Source of the DNA: Chromatiales bacterium
GTDB lineage: Bacteria > Pseudomonadota > Gammaproteobacteria > UBA6429 > Thiohalophilaceae
DNA: 9,257 bases
Direction: 5' to 3'
Assembly (NCBI GenBank): GCA_027070385.1
Contig: JALXDW010000021.1
Coordinates: 1-9,257, forward strand
A program made the translations under genes and the position numbers. This document shows, in pieces, positions 1 through 5,551 of the stretch (positions are counted from its first letter, which is position 1; each line of letters opens with the position of its first letter). A model generated the notes under the pieces. The model searched no databases and was not told the origin of the DNA. It saw only the letters and a list, made by a program, of their open reading frames with translations.

Positions 1-639
1 ATCACGTCCCGTGGCACTGACAATACCCGAAGTGACCGTTTGGCCGACACCAAAAGGATTGCCGATGGCGAGCACCACATCGCCAACACGTAGTTGTTGA
101 TCCCGCCCCAGTGTAATCGCGGGCAGGTTGTCGCCTTTTATTTTGAGTACCGCAATATCCGTTTCCGGATCGGTGCCAATGATCTTGGCTTTTTTGACTT
201 CACCGGATTTCAGTGCGACTAGAATTTCATCAGCACCGGCTATCACATGATTATTCGTTAAAATATAGCCATGCTGATTAATAATAACGCCCGATCCTAA
301 ACTGGACTCTATTTCCTGACGGCTTTTTGACTGGTTTCTGTCTGAAAAGAAACGTCCAAAAAACGGGTCACTGAAAAGTGGATTGGCTTGCCGGGTAATA
401 ATTTTTGACGTCTGGATGTTCACCACAGAGGGGGATGCGATATCAACGGCATCCGCATAGGATATGACTCTCGATGCACGCTCAGTATTATGTTGATGTA
501 ATGATTCTTTGATTTCAACTTTGGTTGGGGTTGAATTTATATCCAACAAATCGGGGTACATATATATAAGTATAAATGCAGCGGCCAGTCCCACAGTAGC
601 GAACTGGAAGATAAAAAGAAGGTTTTTTGTTATTTTCAT
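1..639 (-). CDS. degS: DegS/AlgW-type periplasmic serine protease, N-terminal part (cut by window edge)
   Basis: This is the first 213 residues of an HtrA-family protease anchored in the inner membrane and facing the periplasm. In the family, DegS/AlgW cleaves the anti-sigma factor RseA/MucA when misfolded outer-membrane proteins bind its PDZ domain. Seen here: one hydrophobic anchor at about residues 6-28, no cleavable signal, and a trypsin-like domain beginning near residue 60. The catalytic His131 lies in ILTNNHV and Asp161 in ETDIAVLKI, followed by AIGNPFGVGQTVTSGIVSATGR (residues 191-212). The catalytic serine and PDZ domain lie beyond position 1. The single anchor and short N-terminal region fit DegS/AlgW better than secreted DegP/DegQ, which have cleaved signals. 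The start at 639 gives the complete anchor. The gene is divergent from the Nif3-family gene. Family assignment is secure; DegS rather than another anchored HtrA is likely. Confidence 0.9.
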   Translation of the reverse strand, partial: MKITKNLLFIFQFATVGLAAAFILIYMYPDLLDINSTPTKVEIKESLHQHNTERASRVISYADAVDIASPSVVNIQTSKIITRQANPLFSDPFFGRFFSDRNQSKSRQEIESSLGSGVIINQHGYILTNNHVIAGADEILVALKSGEVKKAKIIGTDPETDIAVLKIKGDNLPAITLGRDQQLRVGDVVLAIGNPFGVGQTVTSGIVSATGRD

Positions 640-660
640 AATGATTCGTTATGCTTTATC

Positions 661-707
661 AAGATAATCGGTATGTCCATTCAATTTAGCCAGGCTCGAA
701 TTATCTT
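661..707. promoter_or_regulatory. inverted repeat in the divergent degS/nif3 intergenic region
   Basis: AAGATAATCG at 661-670 is matched by its reverse complement CGAATTATCTT at 697-707, with one bulged base. The arms sit about 26 bases apart between two divergent start codons. It could be an operator or a pair of overlapping -10 elements (GATAAT on the minus strand at the right arm). No known regulator motif is recognised, and an 8-10 base repeat can occur by chance. Confidence 0.3.
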
Positions 708-742
708 ACCTTAACCAATTTTAAACAGGAATGTATTTAACT

Positions 743-1510
743 ATGGTGGCATTGCCCGACATTATCAACTATTGCGACGATTTACTAGATGCCCCTCAGT
801 TTAAAGACTATTGCCCCAATGGGCTGCAAATTGAAGGGGGACAGGATGTGACAACGATCGTCTCTGGCGTCACGGCTTGCCAGGCCCTGATAGATAAGGC
901 TGTTGAAGCAAAAGCAGACATGTTGCTGGTACATCATGGTTTTTTCTGGGCAGGCGAGTCCCCCAATATTGTAGGGATGAAACAGCGTCGGATAAAACGG
1001 CTGCTGGAAGCAAATATCAGCCTGGTGGCCTACCATTTACCACTTGATGCACATCCGATCCTGGGAAACAATGCCCAACTGGCTCGAATACTGGGTTTAG
1101 AGGTCAAAGGGCGCTTTGGCGATAACGGTTGCATGGCGATTGCAATGCATGGCCGTCTGGCAGATAAGATCAGTGCAACACAATTTGCTTCAAAAATAAG
1201 CCGGTCCCTAAACCGTCAGGTGTTACATATTGCACCTGATGCCCCAGATAGCCCTGATATACAAACGCTAGCATGGTGTACCGGTGCGGCACAGAATTAC
1301 ATCGAAAAAGCGGTTGAATTAGGGGTGGATGCCTTTATCACGGGTGAGGTTTCGGAACAAACCACCCATATTGCCCGGGAATGTGGTATCCATTTTTTTG
1401 CAGCCGGTCATCATGCAACTGAACGTTATGGGGTTAAGGCTCTGGGAGAGCATTTAGGGCAACATTTTGAAGTAAATCAGCAGTTTATAGATATTGATAA
1501 CCCTATCTAA
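743..1510 (+). CDS. Nif3/YbgI-family dinuclear metal-binding protein (DUF34)
   Basis: Conserved protein of the Nif3-like family, called YbgI in Escherichia coli. Members form toroidal hexamers with two metal ions per subunit. GTP cyclohydrolase-like activity and roles in DNA repair have been proposed, but the cellular function is unsettled. Counting from the ATG at 743 (255 residues; YbgI has 247), the metal-ligand motifs are VHHG (His64, His65), HLPLDAH (Asp102) and GHHATER (His223 or His224, Glu227). CPNGLQIEG near residue 24 and ITGEVSEQT near 199 are also typical. An in-frame ATG at 731 would add four residues, but the only Shine-Dalgarno-like sequence, AGGA at 727-730, touches it directly and sits 12 bases before 743, so 743 is preferred. 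It is divergent from degS and followed by a 200-base gap before petA, so it is probably its own transcription unit. Confidence 0.9.
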   Translation: MVALPDIINYCDDLLDAPQFKDYCPNGLQIEGGQDVTTIVSGVTACQALIDKAVEAKADMLLVHHGFFWAGESPNIVGMKQRRIKRLLEANISLVAYHLPLDAHPILGNNAQLARILGLEVKGRFGDNGCMAIAMHGRLADKISATQFASKISRSLNRQVLHIAPDAPDSPDIQTLAWCTGAAQNYIEKAVELGVDAFITGEVSEQTTHIARECGIHFFAAGHHATERYGVKALGEHLGQHFEVNQQFIDIDNPI

Positions 1511-1544
1511 CTTTTTGATTAGTAAAACAAAAAACAGCTTTCAC

Positions 1545-1573
1545 TTGACCTTGGTAAGGGATTAGGTCAGAAT
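1545..1573 (+). promoter_or_regulatory. candidate promoter for petABC (TTGACC / CAGAAT)
   Basis: TTGACC at 1545-1550 matches the -35 consensus at five of six bases. CAGAAT at 1568-1573 is a fair -10 after a 17-base spacer. A transcript from here would carry a leader of about 130 bases before petA. The assignment rests on sequence match only. Confidence 0.35.
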
Positions 1574-1612
1574 TACGCCGCAAATTTTAGCTATTTAAGT
1601 ATATTTCAACCT

Positions 1613-1618
1613 TATAAT
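1613..1618 (+). promoter_or_regulatory. perfect TATAAT -10-like hexamer upstream of petA
   Basis: A consensus TATAAT lies 93 bases before the petA start in an AT-rich stretch. No convincing -35 is found 16-18 bases upstream (sequence around 1589-1596 is GCTATTT-like). It is an alternative or additional start to the TTGACC element nearby, and may simply reflect base composition. Confidence 0.3.
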
Positions 1619-1651
1619 ATTGAATTACTTAGGTTAGTCATGAAAAATTGA

Positions 1652-1711
1652 ATGATTGATAGCGGCAATGAGCCGGTATTGGCGATTCAAATCGAGTTGG
1701 GAGACTTTTAA
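1652..1711 (+). CDS. possible 19-residue leader peptide coupled to petA
   Basis: A short reading frame starts at ATG 1652 and encodes MIDSGNEPVLAIQIELGDF. Its TAA stop (1709-1711) shares one base with the petA ATG, giving the same TAATG overlap as petA/petB and petB/petC. Just before it lies ATG AAA AAT TGA (1640-1651), preceded by TAGG at 1630-1633, so ribosomes could load there and restart at 1652. There is no good ribosome site of its own directly before 1652, and the peptide resembles nothing I recognise. petA also has its own strong ribosome site inside the end of this frame. A chance open frame is quite possible. Confidence 0.25.
   Translation: MIDSGNEPVLAIQIELGDF
1699..1703 (+). promoter_or_regulatory. 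petA ribosome binding site
   Basis: GGGAG lies seven bases before the ATG at 1711. This fixes the petA start, whose N-terminus then carries the expected twin-arginine signal. Confidence 0.75.
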
Positions 1712-2307
1712 TGAGTGAACAAGACGTTGATAAAAGCCGACGTCGCTTTTTAACTGCGGCGACAACCGTAGTTGGAGCTATCGGTGCCGGTGTGGCAGTT
1801 GTTCCATTCGTGGGCTCAATGATGCCAAGTGCAAGAGCCTTATCAGCTGGTGCGCCAGTTGAAGTGGATATTTCAAAACTTGAACCAGGCCGTCGTCTGG
1901 TTATTGAATGGCGTAAAAAACCGGTGTGGGTTGTCCATCGTACAAAACAAAACCTGGAAGATTTAGCCAAACTTGAAGGCAAACTGGCAGATGTTGAATC
2001 CAACTCTTCCCAACAGCCTGCTTATGCAAAAAACAAACATCGCTCGATCAAACCTGAGTATCTGGTGGTAGTGGGTATCTGTACACACCTGGGTTGTTCG
2101 CCGCAATACCGACCTGAAGTGGGTAATGTCAGTTTTGATTCGGCCTGGTTAGGCGGTTTCTTCTGCCCATGCCATGGTTCTAAATTTGACCTGGCGGGTC
2201 GTGTTTATGCTGGTGTTCCTGCACCGGTTAATCTGGTTATTCCTCCTTATATGTATACAAATGGCGATAAGGTTGTAGTAATTGGTGAAGATGGAGGAGT
2301 TGCATAA
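1711..2307 (+). CDS. petA: ubiquinol-cytochrome c reductase Rieske iron-sulfur subunit
   Basis: This is the Rieske [2Fe-2S] subunit of the cytochrome bc1 complex. It takes the first electron from quinol at the Qo site of cytochrome b and passes it to cytochrome c1. The 198 residues begin with a twin-arginine signal, SRRRFLTAA at 9-17, leading into an uncleaved membrane anchor at about 18-36. The cluster-binding boxes are complete: CTHLGC at 124-129 (ligands Cys124, His126) and CPCHGS at 152-157 (ligands Cys152, His155), with Cys129 and Cys154 forming the expected disulfide. A proline-rich segment, PAPVNLVIPP near 170-179, follows as in the family. The stop overlaps the petB start by one base, so translation of the two is probably coupled. 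Length and motifs are normal, and the gene looks fully functional. Confidence 0.97.
   Translation: MSEQDVDKSRRRFLTAATTVVGAIGAGVAVVPFVGSMMPSARALSAGAPVEVDISKLEPGRRLVIEWRKKPVWVVHRTKQNLEDLAKLEGKLADVESNSSQQPAYAKNKHRSIKPEYLVVVGICTHLGCSPQYRPEVGNVSFDSAWLGGFFCPCHGSKFDLAGRVYAGVPAPVNLVIPPYMYTNGDKVVVIGEDGGVA
2293..2299 (+). promoter_or_regulatory. petB ribosome binding site
   Basis: GGAGGAG, inside the last codons of petA, lies seven bases before the petB ATG at 2307. The site is near-consensus and intact although petB itself is broken. Confidence 0.75.
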
Positions 2308-2945
2308 TGACTACCAAAGCTCAAGCTTTTATTAATTGGGTCGACGCACGTTTCCCAATGACAAAAATGTTGGAAGACCACATGGCAAAATACTATGCAC
2401 CAAAGAATTTTAATTTCTGGTATTTCTTTGGTTCATTAGCACTGTTAGTACTTGTACTTCAAATTGTTACAGGTATTTTCCTGACAATGAATTACAAACC
2501 CGATGCAACGCTGGCATTTGCTTCGGTTGAATATATTATGCGAGATGTCAACTTCGGTTGGCTGATTCGTTACATGCATTCAACAGGTGCTTCGGCCTTT
2601 TTCGTGATTGTTTATTTACACATGTATCGAGGTTTAATGTACGGTTCATTCAAGCAACCGCGTGAACTCATCTGGTTGTTTGGTATGCTCATTTATCTGG
2701 CACTGATGGCAGAAGCCTTTATGGGTTATCTGTTGCCTTGGGGACAAATGTCTTACTGGGGTGCGCAGGTTATTGTTAACCTGTTCTCCGCAGTGCCATG
2801 GGTTGGTGACGAACTTTCAGTCTGGATCCGCGGTGACTATGTTGTATCGGACGCAACGTTAAATCGTTTCTTTGCTTTTCACGTTATAGCCGTTCCCTTT
2901 ATTTTAGCTGGTCTGGTTGTTGCGCATATTATTGCGCTGCATTAA
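2307..2945 (+). CDS. petB: cytochrome b, N-terminal fragment (helices A-D, both heme sites)
   Basis: This is the translatable 212-residue part of the broken cytochrome b. It contains the amphipathic N-terminus, helix A (about 38-60), helix B (about 85-110), helix C (about 121-143) and helix D (about 187-210). All four heme-ligating histidines are present: His91 and His105 in helix B, His192 and His207 in helix D. The latter pair has 14 residues between them. The MEAFMGYLLPWGQMS-type motif appears here as AEAFMGYLLPWGQMS at 135-149. The size resembles that of a cytochrome b6, which pairs with a separate subunit IV. But sequence, operon and the missing helix E argue for a truncated bc1-type protein, not a natural split. 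On its own it would lack the PEWY-equivalent Qo element and would not be expected to support bc1 activity. Confidence 0.8.
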   Translation: MTTKAQAFINWVDARFPMTKMLEDHMAKYYAPKNFNFWYFFGSLALLVLVLQIVTGIFLTMNYKPDATLAFASVEYIMRDVNFGWLIRYMHSTGASAFFVIVYLHMYRGLMYGSFKQPRELIWLFGMLIYLALMAEAFMGYLLPWGQMSYWGAQVIVNLFSAVPWVGDELSVWIRGDYVVSDATLNRFFAFHVIAVPFILAGLVVAHIIALH

Positions 2946-3499
2946 AGACACCGGAACATATTGTACCGTTATGGTACTTCACTCCATTCTATGCCATTTT
3001 GCGTGCGATACCGCCTATTTGGGAATCACAATTCCCGGGGGTTATTGCTATGGGTATGGCGATTGTATTCCTGTTCTTCCTGCCATGGTTAGACCGTCAT
3101 CCGGTTAAATCCATGCGCTATCGTGAACCTATCTTTAAAGTTAACATGTTAATTTTTATTGTCAGCTTTATCGTACTGGGTTGGTTGGGAACTCAACCGG
3201 CTACAGGTGTACTGTCCGAGTTAGCGTTCCGTTTTTCTGAACTTTACTTCGCTTTCTTTATCTTCTTATGGATATTCAGTGCAGAACGTTCAGCTAAATA
3301 CTATATAACAAGCCTGATTGTTATGGTTGGTACGATTGTCGTACTGGATATTTTACGTGGTGGTGATGCAGATAAAATTGCATTGATGTTTAAGTCAGGT
3401 TTAATTCCTGTCATTTGCTTTACAGTTTTACTGGCGATTCCAGCAAAATTCAAATCAGCAATACAGGCCAAACCAGTTCCAGAGAGGGTTACATCATAA
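2942..3499 (+). CDS. petB: cytochrome b, C-terminal fragment (Qo motif and C-terminal helices), probably not translated on its own
   Basis: This 185-codon remainder of petB has no ATG or good ribosome site at its head. The first usable codon is TTG at 2999, with no Shine-Dalgarno before it, so it is probably untranslated. It begins LKTPEHIVPLWYFTPFYAILR. The Qo motif reads PLWY (codons 9-12) where the family usually has PEWY or PVWY. Hydrophobic segments follow at about codons 33-50, 68-87, 97-113, 121-138 and 152-168. The last two lie in an extension of roughly 55 residues beyond where many gammaproteobacterial cytochromes b end. The final residues AKPVPERV resemble the usual C-terminus, so the extension looks like an insertion before the tail. 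Its TAA stop overlaps the petC ATG. Confidence 0.75.
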   Translation, partial: LKTPEHIVPLWYFTPFYAILRAIPPIWESQFPGVIAMGMAIVFLFFLPWLDRHPVKSMRYREPIFKVNMLIFIVSFIVLGWLGTQPATGVLSELAFRFSELYFAFFIFLWIFSAERSAKYYITSLIVMVGTIVVLDILRGGDADKIALMFKSGLIPVICFTVLLAIPAKFKSAIQAKPVPERVTS

Positions 3500-4263
3500 T
3501 GAAAACATTAATCGCAACACTCTTGATTTCTCTTTTTCCTGCCTTTGCTTTTGCAAGTAGTGGGGCACATCTGGAAAAAGTTGAAATTAATTTAGACAAT
3601 AAGGCATCTTTGCAACGTGGTGCTAAATTATTTGTGAATTACTGCTTGAGTTGTCATGCGGCAAGCTACATGCGCTATAGCCGAATGGCTAAAGACATTG
3701 GCTTAACGGATGCTCAGGTTGTGGAAAATATGATTTTTCCAGCTGACTTTTCGAAAGAAAAGAATGGCAAGCCTAAAAAAGCAGGGCAGTTAATGACTGT
3801 CGCGATGTCAGCTGAAGATGGTAAAGCTTACTTTGGTACAGCGGTTCCAGATTTATCCGTGGTGGCTCGCTCTCGTGGTGCAGACTGGATTTATACTTAT
3901 TTAAAATCCTTCTATATTGACGAATCACGTCCATGGGGTGTTAACAATACAACTTTCCCGAATGTTGGTATGCCACATGTGTTATGGGAACTTGAAGGCT
4001 TGAAAAAAGCAGTTAAGACCAAACATACTGATGAGCATGGCCATGAAACAGAAACTGTTACTTATGAAACAGTGGTTCCAGGAAAAATGAGTGCTGCAGA
4101 ATACGATAGTGCAGTTACTGATCTGGTTAACTTCCTTGAATATATGGGTGAGCCAGCCAAGTTAGTGCGTTACACCATGGGTGTTTATGTACTCGGCTTC
4201 CTGTTCTTATTATTTGTTGTGTCTTATGCAATGAAGAAAGAATTCTGGAAAGACGTTCACTAA
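3499..4263 (+). CDS. petC: cytochrome c1 of the bc1 complex
   Basis: Cytochrome c1 accepts electrons from the Rieske subunit and gives them to soluble cytochrome c in the periplasm. The 254-residue protein starts at the ATG overlapping the petB stop (TAATG at 3497-3501). Upstream in-frame codons belong to the petB coding region and are not used. It has a cleavable Sec signal (about 1-19, ending AFAFAS) and covalent heme site CLSCH at 49-53. Met158 in NVGMPH is the likely axial ligand, and a C-terminal anchor lies at about 228-244 with a short basic tail. Residues 172-189 form a charged, histidine-containing loop (KTKHTDEHGHETETVTYE) that varies between species. A further family signature, EYMGEPAKLVR, precedes the anchor. 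The gene is intact, although its partner petB is not. It is the last gene before a strong hairpin. Confidence 0.96.
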   Translation: MKTLIATLLISLFPAFAFASSGAHLEKVEINLDNKASLQRGAKLFVNYCLSCHAASYMRYSRMAKDIGLTDAQVVENMIFPADFSKEKNGKPKKAGQLMTVAMSAEDGKAYFGTAVPDLSVVARSRGADWIYTYLKSFYIDESRPWGVNNTTFPNVGMPHVLWELEGLKKAVKTKHTDEHGHETETVTYETVVPGKMSAAEYDSAVTDLVNFLEYMGEPAKLVRYTMGVYVLGFLFLLFVVSYAMKKEFWKDVH

Positions 4264-4329
4264 CAACATGTTTAATGCAATTAGCATTTCTTGAATATTC
4301 TGTTTAAGAAGTGGGCATAAAACAAATAT

Positions 4330-4363
4330 AACAGGAAAAGGGGGGCAACCCTCTTTTCCTGTT
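4330..4363 (+). terminator. stem-loop after petC, probable terminator
   Basis: An 11-base perfect stem, AACAGGAAAAG (4330-4340) with CTTTTCCTGTT (4353-4363), continues inward with one G-T and three G-C pairs. It closes on a GCAA tetraloop at 4345-4348. The tail that follows, TGTACTT, is only weakly T-rich. It probably ends the petABC transcript, or stabilises it, and separates it from sspA 33 bases further on. Confidence 0.7.
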
Positions 4364-4395
4364 TGTACTTAAAGATTTATTGACAGGTATTTAAA

Positions 4396-5016
4396 ATGGC
4401 ACAAGTAGCAAATAAACGTTTAGCAATGATGCTTTTTAGCAGTGATGATAATCTCTATTGTCATATGGTTCGTATTGTACTTGCTGAGAAAGGGATCAGT
4501 TATGACGCAACTTTTGTGGATCTGGATAACACACCTGAAGACTTACAGGAATTGAATCCATACAATGAGGTGCCAACATTGGTTGACCGTGAGCTGGCGT
4601 TATACGACCAACGGGTTATTGTTGAATATCTGGATGAGCGTTTTCCGCATCCTCCATTGATGCCGGTTGACCCTGTTTCCCGTTCGCGTATTCGTTTGTT
4701 ATTGCAACGCATAGAAAGAGACTGGATGACTTTATCCGATAAAATTACAAAAGGTGAAGATGTCGACAATGCCCGCAAAGCATTGCAGGACAGCCTGGTG
4801 GGTGCATCACCTATATTTGAACAAAAGCCGTTCTTTATGAGTGACGAATATACCTTGATTGACTGCGCCTTAGCTGCATTGTTATGGCGTTTGCCATCTT
4901 ATGGTATTACCTTGCCGCCCCAGGCAAAAGCTTTAAGTAATTATGCCGATTCATTGTTTGAACGTGAAGCATTTAAAGAAAGCCTGACCGAAGCTGAAAA
5001 AGAATTGCGCGCTTAA
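4396..5016 (+). CDS. sspA: stringent starvation protein A, RNA polymerase-associated
   Basis: SspA has a glutathione-S-transferase fold without known transferase activity. It binds the sigma70 RNA polymerase holoenzyme and shifts transcription during starvation and acid stress. In pathogens it also affects virulence genes. The 206 residues contain an N-terminal thioredoxin-like part (about 9-85) with MMLFSSDDNLYCHMVRIVL, the NEVPTLVDR segment near 57-65, and an all-helical C-terminal domain. The surface loop FPHPPLMP at 83-90 holds Pro84-His85-Pro86, the motif needed in Escherichia coli SspA for activity, at the same numbering. A ribosome site, AGG at 4385-4387, lies eight bases before the ATG. 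It is followed 13 bases later by sspB, the usual pairing, and follows petABC as in Pseudomonas. Confidence 0.95.
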   Translation: MAQVANKRLAMMLFSSDDNLYCHMVRIVLAEKGISYDATFVDLDNTPEDLQELNPYNEVPTLVDRELALYDQRVIVEYLDERFPHPPLMPVDPVSRSRIRLLLQRIERDWMTLSDKITKGEDVDNARKALQDSLVGASPIFEQKPFFMSDEYTLIDCALAALLWRLPSYGITLPPQAKALSNYADSLFEREAFKESLTEAEKELRA

Positions 5017-5029
5017 AAGATTAATCATC

Positions 5030-5452
5030 ATGGTTTCAAGTCGCCCCTATCTGATCCGTGCCATGCATGAGTGGATTATTGACAGTGATTTAACACCGTA
5101 CGTACTCGTGGATGCAAATTATGACAATGTCGTTATACCACGTGAATATGTTGAAGATGGTAAAATATTGCTGAACATCAGTCCCGGTGCAACCCAACAC
5201 CTTAATTTAGGCAATGAATTTGTTATTTTCAGTGCGCGTTTTAGTGGTAAAGCAATGGAAGTCTCTTTTCCCGTTGAAGCCGCTCTTGCCGTATACGCAA
5301 AAGAAAATGGCAGGGGTATGATGTTCAATACCGACGATACAGATGATGAACCACCATCGCCTGAGCCAACTCCCGGTAAGCCTGTTTCCCCCAAACCTCC
5401 GGGTTCGGCTTCATCGTCGTCAAAAAAACCCAGCCTGAAAATCGTAAAATAA
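5030..5452 (+). CDS. sspB: ClpXP protease specificity-enhancing factor SspB
   Basis: SspB is a dimeric adaptor that binds ssrA-tagged and other substrates and delivers them to the ClpXP protease. The 140-residue protein has the folded substrate-binding domain at about 5-95, with RPYLIRAMHEWI at 5-16, LLNISPGA near 47-54 and AVYAKENGRGMMF near 87-99. A flexible linker rich in Pro, Ser, Asp and Lys follows. The last residues, KKPSLKIVK, match the ClpX-docking XB tail of E. coli (RPALRVVK-like). The linker is more proline-rich and less acidic than in E. coli. No strong ribosome site lies before 5030, which suggests translation coupled to sspA just upstream. The next ATG lies only inside the conserved domain, so this start is favoured. 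Confidence 0.94.
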   Translation: MVSSRPYLIRAMHEWIIDSDLTPYVLVDANYDNVVIPREYVEDGKILLNISPGATQHLNLGNEFVIFSARFSGKAMEVSFPVEAALAVYAKENGRGMMFNTDDTDDEPPSPEPTPGKPVSPKPPGSASSSSKKPSLKIVK

Positions 5453-5469
5453 AATCGGGTCATATTTCC

Positions 5470-5489
5470 ATGGTTTTTTATGGTTTTTA
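5470..5489 (+). repeat. two tandem copies of ATGGTTTTT(T/A)
   Basis: The ten-base unit is repeated without a gap between sspB and the small gene at 5552. It could place T-tracts in the upstream region of that gene's promoter. No function is evident. Confidence 0.4.
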
Positions 5490-5506
5490 AACGCCAGGGG
5501 ATCACG

Positions 5507-5512
5507 TATACT
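5507..5512 (+). promoter_or_regulatory. possible -10 element (TATACT) for the small gene at 5552
   Basis: TATACT matches the -10 consensus at five of six bases, 39 bases before the ATG, in a very AT-rich stretch. The -35 position carries only T-rich sequence (TTTTTA at 5484-5489). It suggests the small gene has its own promoter apart from sspAB. Confidence 0.3.
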
Positions 5513-5551
5513 TTAATTATATTATATAAAACAGTTATTCAGGATACCCCG

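Larger units (their letters stand above)
2307..3499 (+). pseudogene. petB: cytochrome b of the bc1 complex, disrupted by an internal deletion with frameshift
   Basis: Cytochrome b carries hemes bL and bH and both quinone sites of the bc1 complex. The reading frame opened at 2307 runs normally through helix D and stops at TAA 2943-2945, straight after the residues HIIALH. The next conserved part of the family, LKTPEH, continues at once in another frame from 2942 and stays open to the TAA at 3497-3499. In family members about 70-75 residues lie between these two points: a GSNNPDG-type loop, transmembrane helix E and part of the Qo-side ef loop. All are absent. The loss must be 3n+1 bases to give the observed frame change. 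Nothing else in either half is decayed, so the lesion is recent or is an assembly or sequencing artefact. Both neighbours are intact and overlap petB by one base at each end. Confidence 0.85.

Noticed and set aside
731..742. ATG at 731 as the start of the Nif3-family gene
   Set aside because: AGGA directly abuts this ATG, leaving no spacer. The ATG at 743 fits the family N-terminus and is preferred, though a 12-base spacer is somewhat long.
2917..3108. 63-residue open frame across the petB break
   Set aside because: It overlaps both petB halves in the third frame, has no family resemblance, and is explained as a shadow of the frameshifted gene.
3415..3498. Longer N-terminus for cytochrome c1
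   Set aside because: The extension lies within the petB coding region and would bury the signal peptide. The ATG at 3499 directly starts a clear Sec signal.
2999..3499. A separate gene for a cytochrome b6/f subunit IV-like protein, starting at TTG 2999
   Set aside because: The N-terminal fragment and this one together resemble a b6/subunit IV split. But there is no ribosome site, the conserved LKTPEHIVPLWY lies upstream of the TTG in the same frame, helix E is missing, and petA and petC are of bc1 type. A deletion in one gene explains it better.
4274..4288. AATGC-AATTA-GCATT hairpin after petC
   Set aside because: Five pairs with a five-base loop is too weak compared with the strong stem at 4330-4363.
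4500..4778. Minus-strand open frame inside sspA
   Set aside because: Antisense shadow of a well-conserved gene, with low-complexity Ser/Arg content and no ribosome site.
5119..5505. Minus-strand open frame of 128 residues over sspB
   Set aside because: Antisense shadow created by the Pro/Ser-rich linker codons of sspB. No recognisable domain.
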